Shown: positions 57,831 to 64,000 of the stretch, in pieces
Layout of the letters: the number at the start of each line of letters is the position of its first letter
Numbering within the stretch: the stretch's first letter is position 1
NCBI GenBank assembly: GCA_024227995.1
Contig: CP100465.1
Location: forward strand, 1,736,001 to 1,800,000
Direction of reading: 5' to 3'
Source of the DNA: Halomicrococcus gelatinilyticus
GTDB taxonomy: Archaea; Halobacteriota; Halobacteria; Halobacteriales; Haladaptataceae
Length of the DNA stretch: 64,000 nucleotides
Position numbers and translations under genes: made by a program
The notes under the pieces: model-generated
Databases searched by the model: none
What the model was told of the DNA's origin: nothing
The model's input: only the letters and a program-made list of their open reading frames with translations

Positions 57831-58519
57831 AGACGCGCGGCGAACCGTACATCGAGATCGACGGCGTGACCGTCGACGAGCGTGACGTGGAGGCCCTCCG
57901 GGGTATCCAGAAGCACGGCTCGATGCACCGCGCCGCCGCCGAACTCGGCCGGTCTTACTCCCGCATCCAGCAGCGGATGACCGAACTCGAGGATTCGCTC
58001 GGACCGCTCGTCACCAGGCAGCGCGGTGGCGAAGGCGGCGGCGGGAGCACGCTCACGGCCGACGCTCACGAACTGCTCGCCCGGTTCGACCGACTGCGGG
58101 CGGAGTTCTCCGGACTGGCGCGCACCGAGGAGTCGGTCTTTCCAGGGACGGTCGTCGACAGGGAGGAGCGACTCGGAACGATCGAGACGCCGGCGGGGAT
58201 GGTCCGCGGGCTCGTGCCGGCCGACGTGGACGGCGTCCAGGTCGGCGTCCGCTCGGACGCGGTCGCCCTGACGACGCCCGACGAGGCCCCGGAGCCTGCC
58301 GGGACGAGCGTCCGCAACCGGTTCCGCGGGACGGTCACGCAGATCGAATCCGAAGGTGGCATCGCTCGCGTCACGGTCGACGTCGGGGCCGACTCGCCGC
58401 TGCGGACGCTCGTGACCCGGGCCAGCCTCGACGTGCTCGACCTGGCAGTGGGCGACGCGGTCGTCGCGTCGTTCAAGGCGACGGCGACGCGCGCCGTCCC
58501 CGACCCGGGCACCGACTGA
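57827..58519 (+). CDS. ModE-like regulator with HTH and TOBE/Mop domains
   Basis: 230 aa. N-terminal LysR/ModE-type HTH (about 18-85; LRGIQKHGSMHRAAAELGRSYSRIQQ in pieces). The C-terminal half (about 105-225) has two TOBE-like strands sets (GTVVDREERLGTIETPAG and SVRNRFRGTVTQIES) that bind oxyanions in ModE. Last in the tup operon, so it probably senses tungstate or molybdate and controls the operon. Confidence 0.87.
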   Translation: MKTRGEPYIEIDGVTVDERDVEALRGIQKHGSMHRAAAELGRSYSRIQQRMTELEDSLGPLVTRQRGGEGGGGSTLTADAHELLARFDRLRAEFSGLARTEESVFPGTVVDREERLGTIETPAGMVRGLVPADVDGVQVGVRSDAVALTTPDEAPEPAGTSVRNRFRGTVTQIESEGGIARVTVDVGADSPLRTLVTRASLDVLDLAVGDAVVASFKATATRAVPDPGTD

Positions 58520-58570
58520 CGTCCGCTCGAACGGGCGACTCTCGCGGCCCGTCGAGCGAGTGCGAGAGCC

Positions 58571-58846
58571 CTAGTCGAGGTCGCGCACCAGGTGCCGCGC
58601 GGAGGCGAACGTGAGCACGGTCGTCACCAGCGCGCCGAGCGCGAACGCCAGCACGAACGCGAGCGCGAGGAAGTGCAGCGGTCCGCCCGCCTGGCCGCGG
58701 ACCTGCCCCACGACGCCGACCCGGTAGCCGTACAGCAGCGCCGCGACGACGACGCCGACGGCGAAGCCGACGGCCGCGTTCCGCCGGACGTTCAGCGCCT
58801 CGACGAGGCCGCCCGTCGGCGGCCGGTCCGGGATGTCTCGTTGCAC
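58571..58846 (-). CDS. Small two-helix membrane protein, GTG start
   Basis: 91 aa. Two hydrophobic segments (about 27-48 and 62-84). The GTG at 58846 is supported by TATA-like CTTTTACC (about 58869-58876, minus) 27 bases upstream, a leaderless layout. No family recognised. Confidence 0.65.
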   Translation of the reverse strand: MQRDIPDRPPTGGLVEALNVRRNAAVGFAVGVVVAALLYGYRVGVVGQVRGQAGGPLHFLALAFVLAFALGALVTTVLTFASARHLVRDLD

Positions 58847-58884
58847 GCGCGACGCTTGGTGCGGTCGGGTAAAAGGCGCGTCGG

Positions 58885-59271
58885 TCACCGGACGACGGCC
58901 TCGGCCTCTATCTCGACCAGCATCGCGGGGTCGACGAGCGCGCTCACCTCGACCATGGTGGTCGCCGGGCGCACGTCGCCGAATAACTCGGCGTGGGCTT
59001 CCCCGACCGCCTCCCAGTGGTCGACGTCGGTGACGTACAGGCGCGTCCGGACCACGTCGTCCAGGCCCGCGCCCGCCTCGTCGAGCGCCCGTTCGACGTT
59101 CGAAAGCGCCTGCCGCGCCTGGGCGTACGGGTCGCCCTCGCCGACGACGTCGCCGTCCTCGTCGGTCGCGGTCGTGCCGGCGACCTCGACGGCGTCGCCG
59201 ACCCGGACGGCGCGGGAGTAGCCGACCTTCGATTCCCACTCGGTGCCGCTCTGGACGGTCTGTCGTTCCAT
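58885..59271 (-). CDS. RidA/YjgF family protein
   Basis: 128 aa. Rid-fold with the catalytic Arg in VVRTRLYVTD (about 86-95), GTTATDEDGDVVGEG and a terminal EIEAEAVV block. Likely trimeric 2-imino acid deaminase protecting PLP enzymes. Not in an operon with an obvious PLP enzyme, though threonine synthase is within 3 kb. Confidence 0.9.
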   Translation of the reverse strand: MERQTVQSGTEWESKVGYSRAVRVGDAVEVAGTTATDEDGDVVGEGDPYAQARQALSNVERALDEAGAGLDDVVRTRLYVTDVDHWEAVGEAHAELFGDVRPATTMVEVSALVDPAMLVEIEAEAVVR

Positions 59272-59302
59272 GTCGGCCCTCTGGTTCGAGTCGTCAAAAC
59301 GG

Positions 59303-60676
59303 TTAGGCGTACGCGTCGAGTTCGCGCCCGAACGCGACGAAGTAGGCGACGCCGGCCAGGCCGACGACGGTCGCGATACCGAACGCGAGCACTGGCCCGC
59401 CGACGGTCGCCACGCCGGGGACGCTCGTCGCCGGGAGACCGTAGAGCCACCCGCCGACGGCGGCGCTCGGGATGGTGAGGGCGTTGCGGACGAGGTAGTA
59501 CGACCCCACGACGCGCCCGCCGGCGTCCTCCTCGGCGGGACCGACGATGAGCGCCTTGTGCGCGGGGAGGCCGGCGAAGCGGAGTCCGGAGACGGCGAAG
59601 AGGAGCGCGACGAGTTCGGCCTCCGAGAGCGCGACGGTGCCGAGGGCGGGCAGCGCGACCACGACGCCGCCCGCGGGCGCGGTGACGAGCAGGACGGGAA
59701 AGACGGCGTAGACGACGAACCCGAGCGCGACGACGGGCTTGAGACCGACCCGCCGGGCGAGTTTCGCGACGGGGACCATCGTCGCCAGCGCGACGGCCAT
59801 CTCGACGGCGAGCAGCACGCCGAAGAACGCCTCCGGGCCGAGGTAGCCGACGACCGGCAGCGTCGCGGACACTTCCAGGTACGTCGTCACCACGAGCACG
59901 ACGAAGACGTACACCATCCCGTTGGCGAACCGGACGAGGGTGTCGCCGACGAGCAGCGGGCGCAGGGTCGCCGGCATCGTCCGGAGGTCGTCGACCACCT
60001 GGGAGACGCCCGCGAACGAGGAGCCGAGGGAGTCCTTCTCCGCCGCGTAGAGGTGGTGCTGGGCGACGGTGGCGACCAGGCCGAACGCCGCCGCCACGCC
60101 GAGCACGTACCGGAATCCGGGGTCGAAGCCGTACGCCGCGATGAGCGCCGCCGCCAGCAGCGGGCCGAGCAGGAACGCCGTCCGGCGGAACGTCTCCGTG
60201 CTGGCGAACCCGGTCGCCAGTTCCGACGGCGGGACGCTCTGTTTCACGATGGCGAAGGTCGCGCCGAGACCGAACGACTTCCAGGCCTGCGCGAACGCGA
60301 GGCCGGCGAATATCCAGAGCCACGCCGGCACCGCGGGGATGGCGTCGAGCGCGGGCGCGCCGAACCACAGCAGAAAGCCAGCGGTCGACGCCAGCCCGAA
60401 GAGGGTGAGCGCGGTGCGCGAGCCGATGCGGTCCGAGAGCGCCCCGCCGGGGTAGGGGTAGACCGCGCTGATGAGGTTGCCGAAGCTCCCGTAGAGGCCG
60501 ATGACGAGGCTGGTCGCCCCGAGGAACTCCAGGTAGCGACCCATGTATCGCCCCGTCATCTGGAAGCCGAGGCTGAACGCGAACATCGCCAGCGAGAGGA
60601 CGAGCACGTCCCGCTCGAGCGCGAAGAACTGGCGGAACGGTTCGAACGCGTTGACGGATTCCTCGTCGGTCGACAC
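59303..60676 (-). CDS. MFS transporter
   Basis: 457 aa with about twelve hydrophobic helices. The family loop GGALSDRIGSRTAL between helices 2 and 3 is clear. GTG 60676 is chosen because a TATA-like ATTTTTG (about 60700-60706, minus) lies 27 bases upstream; a much longer frame upstream is antisense to the next gene. Substrate unknown. Confidence 0.87.
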   Translation of the reverse strand: MSTDEESVNAFEPFRQFFALERDVLVLSLAMFAFSLGFQMTGRYMGRYLEFLGATSLVIGLYGSFGNLISAVYPYPGGALSDRIGSRTALTLFGLASTAGFLLWFGAPALDAIPAVPAWLWIFAGLAFAQAWKSFGLGATFAIVKQSVPPSELATGFASTETFRRTAFLLGPLLAAALIAAYGFDPGFRYVLGVAAAFGLVATVAQHHLYAAEKDSLGSSFAGVSQVVDDLRTMPATLRPLLVGDTLVRFANGMVYVFVVLVVTTYLEVSATLPVVGYLGPEAFFGVLLAVEMAVALATMVPVAKLARRVGLKPVVALGFVVYAVFPVLLVTAPAGGVVVALPALGTVALSEAELVALLFAVSGLRFAGLPAHKALIVGPAEEDAGGRVVGSYYLVRNALTIPSAAVGGWLYGLPATSVPGVATVGGPVLAFGIATVVGLAGVAYFVAFGRELDAYA

Positions 60677-60856
60677 GGGTGTGACGTCGGACGAAGCGGG
60701 CAAAAATCCACGGTTCGCGTGGTAACAACTAGCATACGAGCGGTCCCGCGTCCGCCGCCAGCCGTCGGGGTCGGCCACGTCGAGCGCCGCAGGACGACCG
60801 CCAGCAGGGGTCGAAGACCGAACTGCTAAAGACCGTTCGGAAACGGTGTGAGTGTA

Positions 60857-61813
60857 ATGACAACGCTCGGAACGGCGAGCGCGGCCCCAGGGGAGATCGA
60901 CACGGGGCGGCTCGCGGTGGGTGAGACGCGCGACGGGAGCCAGTTCGGCCTCCCCGTCGCCGTCGTCAACGGGGACGAGGACGGCGACACCCTGTACGTG
61001 CAGGCCGTCAGCGACGGCGACGAACTCAACGGACTGGGCGTCGTCCAGCGCGTCCTCCCGCAGCTTCGCCCCGAGGAACTGTCGGGCACGGTGCTCGTGG
61101 TCGGCGTCGTCAACTACCACGCCTTCCAGGTCGCCGAACACCGCAACCCCATCGACGACACGAAGATGAACCGCGCCTACCCCGGCAACGAGTCGGGGAC
61201 GTCGAGCGAACGCATCGCGGCGGCCACCTTCGAGGCGGCTACCCGCGCCGACCTCGTGCTCGACCTCCACCAGGGCTCGACCAGCCGGATGCTGAACGAG
61301 GCCCGGGTCCGCTGTGGCCCCCGCCACCGCCTCCACGGCGAGTGTCTCGAACTCGCGAAGGTGTTCGGCTGCGGGCACGTCCTCGACCAGAAGGGTCCCG
61401 ACGGCCAGCTCGCCCGCGCCGCGCCGGACGAGGGCATCCCGACCATCGACCCCGAACTCGGCGGCTGCGTCGGCTGGGACGAGGAGAGCATCCAGTACGG
61501 CGTCGAGGGCGTGTTCAACGTCCTGCGCTACTACGGCTTCCTCGACGGCGACGTGGAGATCGAATCCCAGACCCGTGCGACCGGGTTCGACCGCTACGGC
61601 GCGCCGAGCGGCGGCCTCGTCAGCTTCCAGAAGGACCTCGGCGACCGCGTCGAACCGGGCGAGGTGCTGTTCGAGGTTACGGACGTCTTCGGCCGGCTGA
61701 AGGCGGAGGTCACGGCGGACAAGGCCGGCATCTTCTGGCGCTCGCGCCGTCTCCCGCAGGTCGCCACCGGCGAGTACGTCTGCTCGGTCGGCACCGACGT
61801 GGACGAGTACTGA
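60857..61813 (+). CDS. Succinylglutamate desuccinylase/aspartoacylase family protein
   Basis: 318 aa. Zinc-carboxypeptidase-like domain with the metal block VSDGDELNG (about 44-52), NRAYPGNE and DLHQGST. A C-terminal beta barrel (about 240-318). Probably removes an acyl group from an amino acid. Overlaps threonine synthase by one base (TGATG), so the two are coupled. TATA-like GCTAAAG about 28 bases upstream supports ATG 60857. Confidence 0.88.
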   Translation: MTTLGTASAAPGEIDTGRLAVGETRDGSQFGLPVAVVNGDEDGDTLYVQAVSDGDELNGLGVVQRVLPQLRPEELSGTVLVVGVVNYHAFQVAEHRNPIDDTKMNRAYPGNESGTSSERIAAATFEAATRADLVLDLHQGSTSRMLNEARVRCGPRHRLHGECLELAKVFGCGHVLDQKGPDGQLARAAPDEGIPTIDPELGGCVGWDEESIQYGVEGVFNVLRYYGFLDGDVEIESQTRATGFDRYGAPSGGLVSFQKDLGDRVEPGEVLFEVTDVFGRLKAEVTADKAGIFWRSRRLPQVATGEYVCSVGTDVDEY

Positions 61814-62904
61814 TGGCCGCCGACCTGCGCTGTCCCGCCTGCGACCGGACCTACGACGCCGGCCCCGACGAGCCGTGGCGCTGCGACTGCGGCCACCCGC
61901 TGGAGTTCGCGACGCGGCCGCTCCCCGACCGCCCCGCGCCCGACTTCGCCGAACTCGACACCCGCGACGGTCTGTGGGCGTTCGAGGAGTTCCTCCCCGT
62001 CCGGCGACTCGTCAGCCTCGGCGAGGGGTTCACGCCGCTCGTCGACGCCGACGACTGGGACGCACAGTTCAAGCTCGACTGCGTGTTCCCCTCCGGGAGC
62101 TTCAAGGACCGCGGCGCGACCGTCACCCTCTCGCGGGCCGCCGAACTCGGCGTCGAGACGGTGCTGGAGGATTCCTCGGGCAACGCCGGCGCGGCCATCG
62201 CCCAGTACGCCGCCCGCGCGGACGTCGACGCCGACATCTACGTCCCGGCGGACGCCAAGCAGTCGAAGCTCGCCGCCATCGAGCGGGCGGGCGCCACGCC
62301 GGTCCGCATCGAGGGGACCCGACAGGACGTGACCGACGCCTGCATCGACGCGGTCGAGTCGGGCGAGGGCTGGTACGCCAGCCACGCCTGGAACCCCGCC
62401 TTCTTCGCCGGCACCCAGACGTTCGCGTTCGAGGTGGCCGCCCAGCGCGACTGGTCGGTCCCCGACGCGGTCGTCGCGCCGCTGGGCCACGGCACCCTCT
62501 TCCTCGGCGCGTACCGCGGCTTCCGCGCGCTCTCCGACGCGGGGTGGACCGACGCGATGCCTCGTCTGCTCGGCGTGCAGGCCGCCGGCGTCGCCCCCGT
62601 CGCGGCGGACCTCCACGAGGGGAGCGACGCCGAGCGCAACGACGTGGCCGACGGCATCCAGATAACCGACCCGGCGCGCGGCGACCAGATTCGCGACGCC
62701 ATCGAAGCGACCGGCGGCGACGCCATCGCGCTCGACGCGGCGTCCACGCGCGACAGCCTCGACGCGCTCCACCGCTCGGGCTTCTACGTCGAACCGACCA
62801 GCGCCGTCGCCGTCGCCGGCCTGCGAGCGTATCGCGAGCGCGACGTCCTCGACGAGGACGCGGACGTGGTGGTCGCGCTCACCGGCAGCGGCCTGAAGTC
62901 GTAG
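61813..62904 (+). CDS. thrC: Threonine synthase
   Basis: 363 aa. N-terminal zinc ribbon (CPACDRTYDAG, CDCG), PLP lysine in PSGSFKDRGATV (about 95-106), SSGNAGAAIAQYA and the Gly-rich C-terminal VALTGSGLK. Converts O-phosphohomoserine to threonine. It is the nearest gene upstream of thrS, a neat functional pairing of threonine supply and threonyl-tRNA charging, with 717 bases between. Confidence 0.93.
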   Translation: MAADLRCPACDRTYDAGPDEPWRCDCGHPLEFATRPLPDRPAPDFAELDTRDGLWAFEEFLPVRRLVSLGEGFTPLVDADDWDAQFKLDCVFPSGSFKDRGATVTLSRAAELGVETVLEDSSGNAGAAIAQYAARADVDADIYVPADAKQSKLAAIERAGATPVRIEGTRQDVTDACIDAVESGEGWYASHAWNPAFFAGTQTFAFEVAAQRDWSVPDAVVAPLGHGTLFLGAYRGFRALSDAGWTDAMPRLLGVQAAGVAPVAADLHEGSDAERNDVADGIQITDPARGDQIRDAIEATGGDAIALDAASTRDSLDALHRSGFYVEPTSAVAVAGLRAYRERDVLDEDADVVVALTGSGLKS

Positions 62905-62982
62905 CGTATCTCGTTTCTGTAGCGACGTACTGGGCGAACGCGTTCGGAGAAGCGTCTGCTGATTCGGCGACGGTGCTGACTG

Positions 62983-63286
62983 CCCCGAAAGCCCCGCGTG
63001 CTTGACTCCCCGGACTCGCTGCGCTCCTCGCCGCCTGCGGCGGCTGCGGTGCTTACATCGTCCAGGCACGTCGACCACGCGGCCCCTTTCAGTCCCGCCC
63101 GTTTCGGCTGCCCGGTCAAGCTACGCGGAGGGACTGAAAGGGGCCGAGTTGTCGGCGACTCCCGGCGACGTCGTCGTGAGCGAAGCGAGCGACGGCTCGG
63201 CGAGCGTGCTCGCCGGTGCAAGCACCACAGGTCGAAGACCGTGGAGCGCAGCGAGCCGCGGGAGCCGACAATTCGGGGGCTTTCGA
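62983..63286. mobile_element. MITE-like dispersed element
   Basis: About 300 bases bounded by inverted repeats CGAAAGCCCC (62986-62995) and GGGGCTTTCG (63276-63285), with an internal 17-bp inverted repeat CGGCCCCTTTCAGTCCC (63080-63096) / reverse complement (63130-63146). No gene, no transposase. The CCCCTTTCAGTCCC phrase is one I associate with dispersed elements in haloarchaeal genomes. Confidence 0.5.
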
Positions 63287-63395
63287 GGCCGTCACGGCCG
63301 TTCCAGCAGAACGACTGCGCGACTCAATCACCTGCTGTCGTACGCCCGTCACGGGAGTGCGTCGGAACATCGTCTGCTGTCGGCCCCACAAGAGA

Positions 63396-63621
63396 TTTAT
63401 AGCATTCCGCGACTATCACCGGTGAGCACACGATGGCTGGTGGCTGCTTTACACGCCGGGCGCTCGCCCGCTAATTCAGTAGTCACCACCATCGTCGATT
63501 CTCCGCCGGCTCTCGCACGCCCCCGGAGCGACGCGCTCCGAGACATCTATGGCGACGCGTCCCGGGGTCGTCGACCGCCATGCTCGCGGTCGAACGGGGA
63601 GCCGCAGCACCCGCTTCAACA
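63396..63621 (+). promoter_or_regulatory. thrS promoter and structured leader
   Basis: TATA box TTTATAG (63396-63402) predicts a start near 63421-63425, where TCACCGGTGA (63416-63425) is a perfect palindrome. The roughly 200-base leader then holds a long stem 63430-63495 (7 bp, a one-base bulge, 11 bp including two G-U pairs) capped by CGGGC/GCCCG; a second stem CGGAGCG/CGCTCCG (63524-63540); and a third ATGGCG/CGCCAT (63549-63581). No ribosome site precedes the ATG. Leaders this long are unusual in haloarchaea. Confidence 0.45.
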
Positions 63622-64000
63622 ATGTCACGACAGGATTCAGAGTCACGAGTAGTGGTATCGCTGCCAGACGGGTCCGAGCGCGCCTTCGGGGGACCCGTCA
63701 CGGTCGAGGACGTCGCCTACGACGTCGGCCCGGGGCTCGGCGACGACTGCGTCGCCGGCCTCGTCGACGGCGACCTGGTCGCGCCGGAGCACCGCATCGA
63801 GAACGACGCCGACCTCCGGGTCGTCACCCCCGACTCGGAGGCGTACCGGCGCGTCCGGCGCCACTCGGCGGCGCACGTGCTCGCGCAGGCAGTCCTTCGA
63901 CGATATCCCGACGCCGACCTCGCCATCGGTCCGCCGACGGACGAGGGGTTCTACTACGACTTCGACGGGGTCGAGGTCGACGAGGACGACCTCGAAGCCA
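63622..64000 (+). CDS. thrS: Threonyl-tRNA synthetase, N-terminal part
   Basis: The first 126 codons are in the window; the gene continues beyond 64000. The TGS domain (about 8-70; [30 protein letters not shown] in pieces) is followed by the start of the editing domain with [16 protein letters not shown] and [14 protein letters not shown], which are standard ThrRS blocks. ATG 63622 is the only start that includes the full TGS domain. Confidence 0.93.
   Translation, partial: MSRQDSESRVVVSLPDGSERAFGGPVTVEDVAYDVGPGLGDDCVAGLVDGDLVAPEHRIENDADLRVVTPDSEAYRRVRRHSAAHVLAQAVLRRYPDADLAIGPPTDEGFYYDFDGVEVDEDDLEA

Noticed and set aside
63422-63652. A short frame starting at GTG 63422, upstream of thrS
   Set aside because: The frame overlaps the thrS start in another phase and lies entirely in the folded leader; its product has no recognisable pattern.

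Overview
The window is a piece of a haloarchaeal (class Halobacteria) chromosome. The evidence is the high G+C content, the acidic proteins rich in D and E, the many leaderless genes with a TATA-like box about 25-28 bp before the start codon, and marker genes such as the A-type ATP synthase, thermosome, RbkR-type riboflavin kinase, Twy1 and a two-domain TatC. The genus cannot be fixed from the sequence alone. Three intergenic stretches resemble GC-rich dispersed elements I associate with Haloferacales, but that is recollection and not a search result. I found no rRNA, tRNA, CRISPR array, transposase or prophage; this is mostly core chromosome.

Layout. 0-6.7 kb: the end of the A-type ATP synthase cluster (atpA, atpB, then atpD after two inserted genes) and a GNAT acetyltransferase with an apparent early frameshift. 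6.7-9.2 kb: azlD, azlC, a winged-helix regulator and ilvE on the minus strand. 9.4-15 kb: a membrane protein, the ribB-rbkR riboflavin pair with a candidate operator, a PQQ-type sugar dehydrogenase, twy1, a zinc-independent quinone oxidoreductase, then a graveyard holding a membrane-protein remnant and a histidine-kinase ATPase remnant. 15.8-21.5 kb: a complete branched-chain amino acid ABC transporter, livHMGF on plus and livJ convergent on minus. 21.7-26.6 kb: a TatC twin protein, argS, a HalOD1 protein and a PPOX-fold protein. 26.9-31.8 kb: a peptide-type ABC transporter (dppF, dppD, dppC on minus; dppB divergent) with no binding protein nearby. 31.8-43 kb: a CAP-domain protein, rtcA, leuS, a peroxiredoxin, hsp20, an alanine dehydrogenase family gene, a thermosome subunit and pheA. 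43-49.5 kb: a four-gene 2-oxoacid dehydrogenase operon (E1a, E1b, E2, E3) with lipA upstream. 49.9-58.5 kb: a DUF378 protein, a MATE exporter, a probable small RNA, a STAS-like protein, citrate synthase, a PhoU/TrkA-C protein and a tungstate-type ABC operon with its own regulator. 58.5-64 kb: a small membrane protein, RidA, an MFS carrier, a desuccinylase/aspartoacylase, threonine synthase, a MITE-like element, and the start of thrS behind a structured leader.

Themes. Several neighbouring genes handle branched-chain amino acids (azlCD, ilvE, livHMGFJ), and the 2-oxoacid dehydrogenase complex plus lipA could process 2-oxoacids made by IlvE. The most interesting unexplained signals are non-coding: a run of strong hairpins between a TATA box and thrS; a promoter-led structured region with mutually exclusive pairings before the STAS-like gene; and a strong TATA box followed by a folded segment at the 3' end of pheA. 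Smaller curiosities are a 34-bp exact repeat flanking atpD, a two-copy direct repeat before rbkR, and an E2 subunit with two subunit-binding domains joined by a duplicated linker.
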